A stretch of 64,000 nucleotides of DNA, taken from the NCBI GenBank assembly GCA_021442155.1, contig CM038216.1, positions 151,801,009 to 151,865,008 on the forward strand, given 5' to 3'. The position numbers were made by a program, and so were the translations under genes. Source of the stretch: Cymbidium sinense (Eukaryota > Streptophyta > Magnoliopsida > Asparagales > Orchidaceae). Every line of letters starts with the position of its first letter. The stretch's first letter is position 1. Below the pieces are notes generated by a model that made no database searches, was not told the origin of the DNA, and worked only from the letters and a program-made list of their open reading frames with translations. This document shows, piece by piece, positions 1 to 11,773 of this stretch.

Positions 1-2820
1 ATTTGATTCCAAATGAGCCAAAATCAAATCTAAGCCAAACTAAACCAAACCAATTAAACCAAAATACTTCAAATCATCAGTTGAACCTAACCCAAGCCTT
101 GGTTTGGCCCAATTTGATCGGTTGGTCAACTTAACATAATTGACCCAATTTGACCTACATGTGTCAAATTGAGTCAAATCAAATCAAATCAATTTCAAAT
201 CATGTGAAACTTGGGCTGACCCACCTTGGACTCATTTTGAACCAGTTAAAATCAAATTCAATGCCAAATGACCATTATACCTATGGATTAAGGGTATGAC
301 ATGAGATAAACCACCCACTTAAGTGGTTATTTCTTCTCCTTGATCACTTGACAATCTCTCATTGGCCCACTTAGACACCTAGGACACTACCCAACCTGAC
401 CCAAGGGGTGGTTGGGTCAGCCATGACCCATGGGGAGGTGAACTCACCTCTCCTCCCCCATTGACACATTTGAAACCCAAGGATAGCTACTATCGCTCTT
501 TGGTAGCCACTCCCTTGCCCCTGACCACTCAAACTGAGCCACCTAAGATGATTCCCTACCACACACAGCCACCACCTGCGGTCGAAAGGCTATTAGAAGC
601 CAAATGAATCAAGGCCATCGGATCCAAGGGAGGAGGGAGAGACGAACTCCCCAAAGTGATTTCCAGGCATCCCGAGCTCCCCCATTGTCGGAAAGCTTGA
701 AATCAAAATAGGGCAACGTCTTGCTCAATCCAACTCCCCCATTTCTCTGCCAAATTTAAATTAACTTCACACACACCTTCCCCAAACCTCGTCGAGCGGA
801 ACGAATCATCTTCCGACCTTCCCGACCACCGGAGGTAGGACTTCGATCAATGCTGAGTCCAAATTGATAGACTTTGATCTTTCAAATGAACAACGAAGAA
901 TCAATGCTCGTGTTGATCAGTAGAGCTTCATCTCCACTAGACGAAGCTTCATCAATTGATTGCACTGCCAATCTTGAGCTCTGGTGAGGTAATTTCTCAA
1001 AACTGAGCTTTTGGTGAAAAATGGTTAGTCCTTTGTGAAGAAAAGTTGCATGTCATTTGATCTTGACCGTTAGATCCCTTCGTCTTGCTCTATGGATGGT
1101 GTGAGATTGATTTCGAGTCGATTCGAGCTTGGGTGAGCTCGGATCGAGTGACAAATGATGAACAGTGTTCTTCTCTCGTCACTCGGGAGGAAACAGATCA
1201 TACATCATTCATTCCGTGTGATCGAAACAGACAGTCATGATCAAATCCGCTAGAATTATCATATTAAATCTTATTAAACCGCATGGTTAATCATAGCAAT
1301 CTGATTTTAGATTGGACGGTGGATGAGAAAGCGTGTCTGCCGCCACCACGTAGGCACCGTGTAGGATGACTTTAAATAGCCAATCTCGTAGCGCCATGTG
1401 GAAAGAGCGTCGCGTAAGCAGGCCATGTGGTGCTGATGGGATTATGCTTTAATTAACCCTAATTAATAATTTTTAATGGCTAAAACTTCCAAAAGTCATA
1501 ACAAATTATAAAAAAATAAAAAAATGCAAATAAATACTAATTTTAAAGGTCTTTCAGAGGAAAATCATTCAAAATTAATCCAAATTAATTTTGAATAGTA
1601 ATTAAGGCTTAATTTAGATTTAATTAAAAACTTAATTTGTTTAATTATTCTTTAATTAATTAAGTAATTAATTCTAATTTTTGAGATTGTTTAATAGGAT
1701 GACCTCTGCCTCTCATAATTTTCTTGAGATTTATGGCTTAGGTAATTAAGGAAATTATTCATTTTTACCTTAGTTACTCTCTTAATTAATTAAGTGATTA
1801 ATTAACCCTTAATCAGCAAACAAATTAGTTAATTAAACATATTAATCACTATTGAACAATGAGTGGGAGGGAAATGAGATGGTGACCTCTTTCACAATCT
1901 TTTCCTAAGTCGATTTCATTTAAAGAGAAATCAATTAATTTAGAAATTCATTAATGTTTAATTAATTAATTAATAGCTTAATTAATCAAAATCAAATCAT
2001 AATCACATCAAGTCTTAATTAATTAAATCTTGGGTAGATCTTTAGGTGTTTAATAAAATAAAGCTATTTAAGAAAATTATGGTTAACCCACATGTGGGAA
2101 AATCATAAGAGTACTTAATTAAGTTCTTTAACCTAATTAATTATTAATTTTGATCCAATTGCATTAGGCCCTTTATTTATTAGGATCATTGCAAATTTAT
2201 TATCCTTGTTGGCTCATAATTATTTAGTTAATTACTTTAAGGTAACATAGGTAAGGGTAATTGATTGACTTAATTAAGAATTCAACTTAATGAATTTATA
2301 AAATTCACTTAATTACATTTTCTTAAACCAAATCAAATCACCAATGTGGGAATGGGGTTATAGCAGGAAATGATGAGTTCTCTTCCTCTTTTTAAATCAA
2401 ATCAAAATCCAAAACTTATTTGATAAAGATGATTTGGTTTACCTTAAATAATTTTATTTAATATGATTATCCTTAGGAATTATTTTGATTGAATGAATCA
2501 CATGTTTGTATTCGATTATTCCTTTTTCAATCATGCTAAATATTGTATGTCATTTGGTTTCATGCATTCATATCTTTTCAAAAATAATTAAATCAAAATG
2601 AAATTTCTTTTATGTCAAGCTTGCATGTGTTGATTTAACTTAATATATGTGTGGCTACTATCACTATTAAATTCAAATATATTTTTTGAAAGCTTATAAA
2701 TGAAAAAAAACATATGTTGTGATGTTAATTACAAACACATAAGAAGTATATATGCTTATAACTTAAGTATATGAATGTTAAGTCTTATTTCCTTTATTCA
2801 TATGTTGGTTTACATAGATT
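1..2820. other. AT-rich non-coding DNA, probably transposon-derived
   Basis: No gene is supported. The first 1.4 kb is mixed in composition with pyrimidine-rich and repeated TCAAATC/AACCAAA stretches; from about 1440 it becomes strongly AT-rich with many copies of TTAATTAA. Short open frames here lack any recognisable domain. The composition resembles the long LTR or untranslated leader of a Ty3/gypsy element, but no partner LTR, primer site or coding domain was found to prove it. Confidence 0.35.
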
Positions 2821-2835
2821 TGAATCATAATGGGT

Positions 2836-3480
2836 ATATAGTCTGAACATCTCGAGAATACGAGGCTTTAGCTAGCCCCAAGGAGATCATTTGATTACCT
2901 CATTTCCTAGTTTAACAATGGCACATACCCATTTGGTTTCATTCTTATGTATTTTAACATTAGAATTTGGATAAAGCTTTAATTCATATACATAAATAAT
3001 TCAATTAAGGAAACATATAATCTTTGCATGATTTTCATTCCTTCGATTATGTATACATTCATATATATTTAAGCAAGCAAGTATATAGTTTGGACATCTC
3101 GAGAATAAGATTTTAGTCAGTCCCAAAGAGGTCATTTGATTACCTCACTTCCTCATTTAATAATGGGATGTACTTGTTTATGTCTTTATACATGTGTGTG
3201 TATATGTGATTAATAAATGAAAATCCCACTTTCTACTAAAATTACATGCATTCATAATTGGCTAAGTGGTTGAATTAATTAGCCATATGATTTGGAGCTT
3301 ACTTCCATGTATTCATGTATATAGATTTACATATGTTGGAATACAAACAGGTATATGGTATGGACATCTCGAGAATATGAGGCTTTAGCTAGCACCAAGG
3401 AGGTCATTTGATTACCTCACCTCCTAGTTTAATAATGACATACCTATTTAATTTTATCCATGTATTTTTGTATTAGAATT
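2836..3480. repeat. Three-unit dispersed tandem repeat (period about 250-270 bp)
   Basis: Three copies of a conserved module of about 100 bp begin near 2836, 3083 and 3352. Each carries a GTATAT(A/G)G start, the core GACATCTCGAGAATA (ACATCTCGAGAATA in all three), a GCTTTAGCTAG-like stretch (degraded in the middle copy) and GGTCATTTGATTACCTCA. The DNA between modules is more divergent but also partly repeated (TTAGATAGAGCTTTAA-type text near 2960 and 3480). Such subrepeats are common in long LTRs or untranslated regions of plant retroelements. Confidence 0.75.
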
Positions 3481-4533
3481 TAGATAGAGCTTTAAATTAA
3501 TTTGATTAAATAATTCAATCAAAAAAATGAAAATATAAATTCAAACATACATACATTCATTATTTAAGTGTGCTAAAATATATTGTATCTGTAAATACAA
3601 TTAGGATTAAATCATATGCATGTTACATGTGATGGAAAGGAATGGTTTGATATATGTCATGTGATAGTAATTCAATTAGATTAAACTTAAGATGCCTTTT
3701 ATATTGAATAAAGTTATTTAAAGTGAACCTAAACTTAAGATTAATTTAAAATATGTAATAAGTCATTCACTAAAGAGAACTAAATCAAATTAATATACTT
3801 TAGAAAATGGCTTAAGGTAGGGATGAAAGAGGGTAATCCTCTTCCTTCTCTTTAAAATACTTAGTTGCTAAGTGTAAATCAAATGAAACAAAATATATAT
3901 ATAAATTAAAAAATTTCAAATCAATTAAACTACTTGAAGTGAAACCAACCTTTCATGTTAAATTAAATCTCCCCACATTTAGAAAAATATAACATTAATG
4001 ACTAGCAAGACATATCACACAAGCTTTAACACACACATTAGAATTAAGTCACTACTTCTAATCCTAAGTTAAGACGGTGCATGGTATGATATATGTTTTA
4101 TTTTGTGATGTATTATTTTAGACTAGATGTTAGGGTGTATGCCTCATAGACTGGATATTAGGCTGATATTAGCCTAATCATATTTTCTGCAGGGGATTGT
4201 ACTTAAAGGGTCGCTGTAAAAATAAATATAAATGTTTTACTTGTAAGTTGTTTAAGCCCCTAAGCATGATCCACGTTAGGACAGGTGGGTTTGGTTACTC
4301 ATGTGCACAGTACTAAGTCCAAATTATAAATATAATTGCTTGGGTTATATGTATGTTTAGCTAACACTTATTTTGCAGGTATAGTTAGATTTATTTTTTC
4401 CTATTTTCAATATAATTTTGTATTAGGAATTATGATTAGTGCTATGAGGGATTAGGATGGACATCGGGCTTCCTTGAGTAAGCCATGTGATACCCAAGTC
4501 CCACCAAATTAAAAGAAATGTTTTGTATAATTA
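3481..4533. other. AT-rich spacer, possible LTR end
   Basis: No gene seen. The stretch 4130-4510 contains text reminiscent of the 3' part of a Ty3/gypsy LTR (a GC-richer patch, then GTGATACCCAAGTCCCACC near 4488) just before the microsatellite, but no terminal repeat partner is visible in the window. Confidence 0.3.
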
Positions 4534-4568
<35 letters not shown>

Positions 4569-5129
4569 TAATAATAATAATAATAATAAATAATAACAAT
4601 AACAATAAATAATAGCAATAATAGCAATAATAACAATAGTAATAATAATAATAACAATAACAATAATAATAATACAATAATAATAATATTAATAAATAAT
4701 AATAATAATAATAACAATAATAATAATAATAATAACAATAATAACTATAATAATAAAATAACAATAATAACAATATAACAATAACAATAACAATAACAAT
4801 AATAACAATAATAATAATAATAACAATAACAATAACAATAATAATAATAATAAATAACAATAACAATAATAATAACAATAATAATAATAATAACAATAAC
4901 AATAATAACAATAACAACAATAATAATAACAATAACAATAACAACAATAATAATAATAACAATAAATAACAATAACAATAATAACAATAACAATAACAAT
5001 AACAATAACAATAACAATAATACAATAATAATAACAATAACAACAATAACAATAATAATAATCAATAACAATAACAATAATAACAATAACAATAACAATA
5101 ACAATAATAATAACAATAATAACAATAAC

Positions 5130-5167
<38 letters not shown>

Positions 5168-5172
5168 TGATG

Positions 5173-5218
<46 letters not shown>

Positions 5219-5236
5219 TGATGATAATGATGATGA
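4534..5236. repeat. Compound (AAT)n/(AAC)n microsatellite of about 700 bp
   Basis: About 700 bp made almost only of AAT and AAC triplets, often alternating as AATAAC hexamers, with a few phase slips and GATGAT interruptions at the right end (5165-5236). Open frames across it encode only runs of Leu, Ile, Tyr or Cys and are artefacts of the repeat. Confidence 0.97.
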
Positions 5237-5557
5237 AATTTCATAAAACTAACATTAATAAAACAAAAGCATTATAATAAAGTTAGAATATACTATTAGA
5301 AATAATAATGAGAAAACAAATATTATCAAAAAAAAAATATATAGTGTTCACATGCTAATTCAAAACACTTTTACAAAAAAAATTTATTGTTTGAAGAAGC
5401 TAAAGTTGGTGTATAATTTTTTTTTTATTTTACAAAAATTAAATCACTGCTTTTTTATCACCATCACATATAATCACGTTAAATTAAAAAATATAACTTT
5501 TTTATCGCAAATTTCTTAAAATATATCTAAAATATAGTTCAAATATAATACTTAAAT
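5237..5557. other. AT-rich spacer
   Basis: AT-rich DNA between the microsatellite and element A. No coding or regulatory signal seen. Its last five bases (5558-5562, AATAT) form the left target-site duplication of element A. Confidence 0.6.
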
Positions 5558-5562
5558 AATAT

Positions 5563-6342
5563 TGTTAAGGTTGAAACCGCTATGGTAAAAGTTTACCCCT
5601 TATTCTTGTTATAAAATCCAAAGACACACACGATATTTAAAGAGAACAAGAAAATTCTAGAAATTTTTATATGGAAAAGTCTCAAAAGAGGGAAAAATCA
5701 CTAAATAAAAAAAAATCTTCTCACTATGTATCGTTTCGAGTACAAAATTTTCCGATAACGGATTACGTAATTATATACGAGAAGGAACAACTATGAAGTC
5801 TTGTCAGTGGTACTTGCTAGCAGAAATGGTGAACAACGAGGGACATCGACTAACGATGAAGGTCATCATGATGGAGACCGACAGAGATTGACGATGACGA
5901 GGAGCGGCGGTATTCGGCTGACGTTGACGAACCGTCGGGTGGTAACGATCTTTGAGGATCTTCCTTTAGAGCTCTCCTCCCTCTGGGGTCCCCCATGAGG
6001 AATGAGCTATTTATGGGGAGGCGATGACGCCTCAGAATACATGCAAAATCCGAACCACTCCACTTCATGGGACGGCTCAAAATGATTCTTTTGATCATTT
6101 GATGTATTTTAAGTATTTGAATGCTTAAATGAAGTCAGAATTATAAGATCTTAATAGATCCTACCATCGAGACGCCGACACTATAAACACTCTATATTTG
6201 AGAGCTATTTAAGGATTTAACCGATATCCCAAAGTTTCTAATGACATTTTAAGTGCTGATCTCTACGCTTTTAACTTCGGATTAGTTTACTTTCAACACC
6301 AAGATTCGTGCTTCGACTAGTAGAATTTTCAGTGTCATATCA
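5563..6342 (-). repeat. 3' LTR of element A
   Basis: About 780 bp, matching 11031-11773 and, inverted, the LTRs of elements B and C. On the minus strand it begins TGATATGACACTG at 6342. It contains the reverse complement of a TATAAATAG box (near 6008-6016) and a GC-rich triplet-like tract (about 5840-5950). The left border was set from the AATAT duplication; its last bases differ from the usual TTTTCTAGCA end of the family. Confidence 0.85.
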
Positions 6343-6362
6343 GTTGCTCCCTATTTTTGGAT
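6343..6362 (-). promoter_or_regulatory. Polypurine tract of element A
   Basis: Read on the minus strand, the sequence just before the 3' LTR is CCAAAAATAGGGAGCAAC. The same A-rich then G-rich motif precedes the 3' LTR of element B (23333-23349) and the inner LTR borders near 32930 and 33420. This is the expected place for the plus-strand primer of reverse transcription. Confidence 0.65.
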
Positions 6363-6704
6363 GACATTATTATCTCAATCATCCAAAAATATATATGTCA
6401 TATACTTGAAAATAACAAATTCTTCAATGAAATTTGTGAGTTCATTAACCATACATTTTTAGAGAACGATCTTCATGGGAGCACGGTTATGATCACGGCA
6501 AGTGGTCGCGGATGTGTGGATATGCGAGCAAGATTTGGTTACGACCCATCATCGGCGACGCGGTAGACGCCTCCATGGATCGTGGGCGCCGTCGTGGGCG
6601 AGCCTGTCATCACGCCACGGTCAGTTACCCACGATGGGCATACATACCGGCCAAAAATGGCATTTTCGACGCTTTTGGCTTTTTGATGATTTGCCTATGG
6701 GGTC

Positions 6705-6711
6705 CATAAAA
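6705..6711 (+). promoter_or_regulatory. TATA-like box for the antisense gene of element A
   Basis: CATAAAA lies 330 bp upstream of the antisense start codon, aligned with a better TATA box (TATAAAAT) at the same place in element B (22846-22853, minus strand). Both are followed by a GAGATGGCACAC/GAAGACACAC stretch and a pyrimidine-rich leader. Inferred from position and conservation only; the A copy has lost the canonical first base. Confidence 0.45.
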
Positions 6712-6814
6712 CCCCTAGGCTGGAGATGGCACACTTCACTTCTAATATTTCTTTTCTTGGGTGAGGGTCATTCGATGAGCTCATATGACGAGGCCCGGTT
6801 TTCGAAGGCGTAAG

Positions 6815-7005
6815 CCTCGGTCGACCGATCTGAGGCGATCAAGGCCCGTTGTTCATACTGGCGAGCTGATTTTCCTCAAAAGAGGCGACCGCCTTGACGA
6901 TTGTTTGGAGGTGATCAAGGCCTGTAGTCACGGGCGAGTTTTCCCTAGGTGTTAATCCTTTGACCTAAGCTTTGAGGCAATCAAGGCTCGTAGTTCCTAC
7001 TTCTT
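6815..7005. repeat. Degenerate tandem repeats upstream of the antisense gene
   Basis: Two to three degraded units carrying GAGGCGATCAAGGC(C/T)CGTAGT and GGCGAGTTTTCC-like text, spaced about 70-90 bp. The equivalent place in element B (22530-22800) holds about three clearer units. Confidence 0.65.
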
Positions 7006-7035
7006 CTTGTAGGAAATTGGAGTTCTTGAAACTTC

Positions 7036-9000
7036 AATGGATGGTTCAGGAGTTGATAACTGCCATGGTGGCGGAGAAGCGTTAGCAAGGAACCATCATT
7101 TGAATGACTCAGAAAGTTTAGCAGGTAATTTCTGAGCATCATTAGAGGGGAGTATCTTCTCTCTCTCTCACTTTTTTTCATATGTATCTGTATCTTTTTT
7201 GTTTGATCGTAGGCGAAAAATTTTATCCCAAGCTATCCGTGAGCGAGAGAGTCAAAAAAGGATACGCCCAAGTATAAGTAAGTCGCTTCACAAAATTTCA
7301 AGATTTTTGTCATTTCTTCCTCTTTATTTATCATGTATTTTCACAGGGTGATGGCCAGAAGAAAACCCATAACGTGATGGATACAGACGATATATCATCT
7401 ACTATCACATCAAATAGTTTAATGGTGTTTCACGAAAAATTTCACTTCTCTAATGAGTTGGTGGCCATTGTTACTAAAAAGTCTAATCGAGCCCGTTCAC
7501 CTCCACCAGGGTACTTTACTGTTTCTGAGATGATTCTTTGTGCAGGACTGCGATTCCCTTTGGCTCCCGAGTTGGTTGAGATCTTCAAAATATGTGGTGT
7601 AGCTTTGTCACAATTTTCATTTCAAGCTTTAGTGGTCATCATTAGTTTGACTATCTTCTTTAGAGAGTATGGTGTTACTTTGAACATCAAATACTTGCGT
7701 AATGTAGATTCACATGTGATACTCGTGTGTTCTTATCTGACTATAAAGAATTGGATAGAATTTTCAGCATGGGATCCCTCTAAAAATTGGTCTACTAGAT
7801 TCTTTTTTATGAAAAATGAGTGGGGCCTTCCTCAGAGATGGAGAAGATTGAATGACCTTCCAGATCCATTGCTGATTAAAGAGAATGAGATCTTGGCAAC
7901 TCTTAATGTTCTCGATGTAGAAATCTTAGCATGAGTTTCACACATTAGAAATATATAGTTGAAGATAGAATGTTCAAGGTTGGCCTTTCCCATTCGTGTG
8001 GAGATCTCATTCTTTTCTACTAAAGAGGTCAAGTAAAGGTGATGAAAGGTCTCCTCATATTCATAGGGTTCTTCACCAAATCGTGGTGGTGACAATGTTT
8101 CTAAAGAAAAATAAGACATGTCAAGTGACTACGTGATATCTCAGGAGAAGATGTCGCCTGCTTGGCCTCGAGAGTTTAGGTGTTTTCAACTCATGATGAG
8201 GGAGTTCATTTCGGCCGCACATTCAAGAGGTGTTAAATCACATATGTCAAGGCCAATGAGCAGATGAATTGGTACGTTGTCTTCCATTCTTTCTTCTTTT
8301 CTTCTTTTTATCCTTCTTTTCTTTTGTGTAATATTTGTGATGGTTTTTTATAGGTAACTCAAACATTAGGGTTGATGGCTCATTTGGGTGTCTCTTTAGA
8401 TGAGTGGAATACTGAATTTGTGAAGGTAAATATCGTAGAACCGAGCTAACATGTCGACTTCTCTTTCTCCAGGTCGAGGGGAGCGACTCGATGAGCTAAT
8501 TGAGGTGAGGACAGAGACTCGCCAGGAAGAGAAAAGACTTAAGACACTTGTAGCAGAGAAGAGAGCTCTCAAACTGGAGAAGAAAGCATTACAAGATCGT
8601 CTTTCTGAGAAGGAGCATATAATGTCAGAAGCTGAAGCAAATGAAATCTCCTTGAAGGAAGTGGAAGACTTTAAGAACACATTGGCTTATCGCGGTACAA
8701 TCAAAGACCATATCCAGGAAGCTCGTAATCATATTCTTGATGTCGAAGTGAAGGATTTGGAGCATTAATGTTTAGAGGAAGGCTTCATCTGAGGGTTCCT
8801 AAAAGGAATCTGCTTAGTGCATCGTAAGACCGGAGCTAGTATTGAGGATCTATCTCCTAGCCAAGTATCTAAAGACTCTTCGTCAGATTCAGGAGATGAA
8901 GGAGTTGAGAGTGAGTCCAAGGGAGCATCTCCTAGTGGTGAGAGGATATTGATCACCAACCGACATTATGATGTAACGCCACTTGAGGATGCATTTTTTC
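7036..9000 (+). pseudogene. Antisense accessory gene of element A (putative gypsy-type transposon domain plus coiled coil)
   Basis: This gene runs opposite to gag-pol. Likely exons are 7036-7124, 7213-7277, 7347-8271 and 8354 to about 9000, chosen because GT donors and AG acceptors sit at the same places in the copy in element B and the frame runs across the first introns. Exon 3 (frame open 7374-7934) encodes a region with the order PGYFTVSEMILCAGLRFPL, then a predicted helical stretch, resembling the Pfam family 'putative gypsy type transposon' (PF04195). Exon 4 encodes a highly charged coiled coil (8451-8768) rich in Lys, Glu and Leu, then a Ser/Asp/Glu-rich tail (8850-8940). Frameshifts near 7925 and 8440 break it, so this copy is probably dead. 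Function unknown. The domain match is from memory and not searched; antisense ORFs of this sort are known in Tat elements such as Grande. Confidence 0.72.
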
Positions 9001-9129
9001 TATGTATTATTATGTATCGAATCTTGATTCTTTCTTATATCATCATGTTAATGCCGTATGAATTTTTTTTAGATGATATGCTCTTATTTTTTTTCCTATC
9101 CGGTAAGGGTCAATATTATTCGACATGCT

Positions 9130-9415
9130 AACCATGGATGAGGTTGAATTGAATCCACTGAGGATTTTTGATCAATCTGAGGTTGTTTATCAAAGTATTA
9201 CTTGATGATGTTAACCTGTATGGAAGAGGTCACAAGATGTCCACCAAAGACCTTTTGCCCTGTATCGCCATGTGTACTGAATTCTTACCTTGTATGAAAG
9301 AGGTTGCAGATGTCCACCAAGGACCTTTTGACCTATCCTAGGTATCAGACAAAGTGTTCTTTGATGACGTTAACCTGTATGGAAGAGGTCACGAGATGCC
9401 ACTAAGGACAACAGG
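9130..9415. repeat. Tandem repeats (about 85-100 bp units) in the 3' region of element A
   Basis: About three units with TTAACCTGTATGGAAGAGGTCAC and CCACCAAGGACCTTTTGACC-like text. The same family of repeats, inverted, is found in elements B (20010-20345) and C (43375-43600), always between pol and the antisense gene's last exon. In element A its right edge adjoins the protease remnant directly, marking the pol deletion. Confidence 0.8.
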
Positions 9416-10620
9416 AAGAGTGATTGTCCCCTCTACTCACACAGGGCGATTATCAAACCCGTATAATGGTCCTATAGCAGGTTGGAGCTTTTTCCTAACC
9501 AGACCCATGCTAAGAAATGTGGAGTAAAATAAGACATCAACAGAACTCTCATTATCAATCAAAATTCTTTTAACATTATAGCATGGGTCACCGATCCCTA
9601 TGCTGATGACAAGTGGATCTTGATGAGTAACATGGACTCCTTCTAAGTCTGAGTCATTAAAAGTGATGGAATGATCAATACAAGACTTCTTTAACTCGCT
9701 CTTGAGGTGGTAATAAGAACTTGTTATAAGTATTGGTCCTCTGCATTGTTTAATTTCTCCAATTGTTTGATGATTATTTTGTTATTTTTGTGATGACTGT
9801 CATGGTTGCCCCCCCAGTTAGAGGTATGTTTATTTGATTCGATTGATTCTTCAAAAAATGATTTAGATATCATTGTTGAATGAGCCTCTCGATTTCTTCT
9901 TTGAGTTATTTTCATGCCTCAAGAGTAGTCCATACTGATGACAATATTGCTCTTGATTTTCTAAATTTGATTTTGTGGATGCACCACTTGATATTTTCTT
10001 CATCTCGAATAGCCATTAGGAGGTTGACACGATGTTGTGTATTTTTTCTCGATTGTGATTCATGTCGATATGGGAGCCGTGAGGAGATCACTGCCTTATT
10101 GCTTGATGGGACCGTCCACATTCCCTGGCTTTACGCTTTTCCCGTAGATTGTTCAATTATTTATACGAAAACCTCATCGGAGATTTGTGCTTCCACATGA
10201 TGAACTAAGTCGGCATAGGAGGCAGATCTCTCACATTAAGAAGCCGCAGTTCCAAGGAAAACTCCTCTTAATAGGGTCTACTTGTGTAGTTGACGAGCTA
10301 AGAACATCCGAAGTATTCCTTATGATTCACCCTCATTCTTAATGAGACATGGGAGGAATCTTTAATGATCCTCCGTTGCAATGAACCCACAAAAATCTTG
10401 GCGAGTTTATCAAAGGTACGGATGGATCCCCTTGGAAGGGAGTAAACAAGTGCAGCTTACCCCTCGAGAGTAACGGAAAGACCGACAGCAGGGTGGAGCT
10501 CGCTGATATGCATGCTACCGAATGATCGATGTGTTCATGTGGGTCAATCACCCATCATGAATCAATGCTCAAACCCAGGAATATGCAAATAAATGTTTAA
10601 GATTCATGAAAGAGATGATT
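9416..10620 (-). pseudogene. gag and protease remnant of element A
   Basis: Reading leftwards: a capsid-like piece at 10551-10339 that starts with DPHEHIDH, a gag C-terminal piece at about 10121-9724 with LLMAIRDEENIKW and remnants of the EESIDSNK segment, then the protease active-site region near 9560 (reverse complement of ATTTTGATTGATAATGAGAG, giving LIDNES). Frameshifts and stops are frequent. The sequence ends at about 9416, where the 3' tandem repeats begin; all downstream pol domains are missing. Confidence 0.8.
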
Positions 10621-11030
10621 TATGATTGAAGATGATTCATTAAATAATCACAAATTACGAAAACGCGACCCAACAAATTGTGATTAAATCACGGGTTCAA
10701 ACGATAACTAGTAGTGTCAAGAGAGCGATCACATTCCCCAGGAGGAACTTCACACAAGAGATTTTGACCTCCCCATCAACGATCATCTTGGATGTGTCAG
10801 CGGCTATCAGTGTTCCTCACAAAAGTCGGATCATCTCATTTGAGATCTTCCATTCGGACACGATCTTCTAAAGAGATTCCTATCGACCCACGTAATGCAC
10901 GAGGGGAGAGGAGCATCCTTGTTCTGGATTGGTTTGTGAGATGGGAGTTCTGAGGCGATACATGTCTATTGGCCATAACGAGGTGTTCACGTAAATTGTG
11001 ATTGAAGGGTCATTTTCTCCATCCAAACCT
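10621..11030 (-). other. Untranslated leader of element A
   Basis: Region between the 5' LTR and gag. Beside the LTR the minus strand reads GGTTTGGATGGAGAAAATG and then CCCTTCAATCAC; the CCCTTCAATCAC part is shared with elements B and C. A TTTGG start next to the LTR would fit a tRNA primer site, but the tRNA could not be identified. Confidence 0.5.
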
Positions 11031-11773
11031 TGCTAGAAAACCAAATGCAGAGAGTGAAAGTTTACACTTACTTGTTATAAAATCCAAAGACACACACGTG
11101 TATTTAAAGAGTGAGCTAGAAAACCTGTAAATTTTACATGAAAATCTCAAAAGAGGGAAAAAATCACGGGCCAACCCCAAAGAAAATCTTCCACTATGTA
11201 TCCTGCTTTGAGTACAAAATTTTCCGATAACGGATTACGTGTATATCAGAAGGAACAACACGTATTGCTCGTGGGTAAATGCAAGGGGCGATGATGCGAA
11301 ATGGACATCGACGACGATGGGGTCGCCATGATGGAGACGCGACAATGACGACGAGGATCGCGGCGCCGGCGGAGGTGACGACCGCCGAGTGGTGGCACGA
11401 TTGCGCTTGAGGATCTTCAAGCTTGAGCTCTCCTCCTTGCTTGGGGTCCCTCATGAGGAATGATGGGCTATTTATAGAGACGCCTCGTAAATACATGCAA
11501 AATCAACCACTCCACTTCACGGGACTCAAAATGATTCATTTGATCATTTGATGTATTTTAAGTATTTGAATGCTCAAATGAAGTAATTGTGAGATCTTGG
11601 GCTTGTTAGATCCGTCCGAGACGCCGATTTGACTATAAACACTTCATGTTTGGGCTATTTAGGATTTAACGATATCCCAAAGTTTCATTTTTAAGCTGAT
11701 CTCTGCCGCCAACTTGATTATTTTCAACACCAAGATTTATGCTTCGACTAATAAAATTTTTAATATCATATTA
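11031..11773 (-). repeat. 5' LTR of element A
   Basis: About 743 bp, partner of 5563-6342. Left border is TGCTAGAAAA, the reverse complement of the family's TTTTCTAGCA end. The right border is set by the AATAT duplication at 11774-11778. Confidence 0.87.
11468..11476 (-). promoter_or_regulatory. TATA box in the 5' LTR of element A
   Basis: CTATTTATA on the plus strand, TATAAATAG on the minus strand, in the sense direction for gag. It is followed by GCCCATCATTCCTCATGAGG, a stretch shared by the family. Transcription from here would make gag RNA. Confidence 0.65.

Larger units (their letters stand above)
5563..11773 (-). mobile_element. Element A: Tat-type Ty3/gypsy LTR retrotransposon, pol-deleted
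   Basis: The two LTRs (5563-6342 and 11031-11773) match along their length and the element reads on the minus strand, so the right LTR is the 5' LTR. The 5-bp duplications AATAT lie at 5558-5562 and 11774-11778, which marks one insertion event. Inside, from right to left, come a leader, remnants of gag, the protease region, then directly the repeat-rich 3' region and an oppositely oriented accessory gene. Reverse transcriptase, RNase H and integrase are absent, unlike elements B and C, so this is a non-autonomous deletion derivative. The 5' LTR terminus reads TA rather than TG, and its first bases carry several G-to-A/C-to-T changes relative to other copies. Confidence 0.88.

Noticed and set aside
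4442..5244. Long open frames encoding runs of Leu, Ile, Tyr, Cys or His
   Set aside because: They come from the AAT/AAC microsatellite read in different frames and have no complexity or domain.
7832..8680. Minus-strand open frames (7832-8119, 8396-8680)
   Set aside because: Shadows of exons of the plus-strand antisense gene; the plus strand has the domain, the charged coiled coil and the splice sites.
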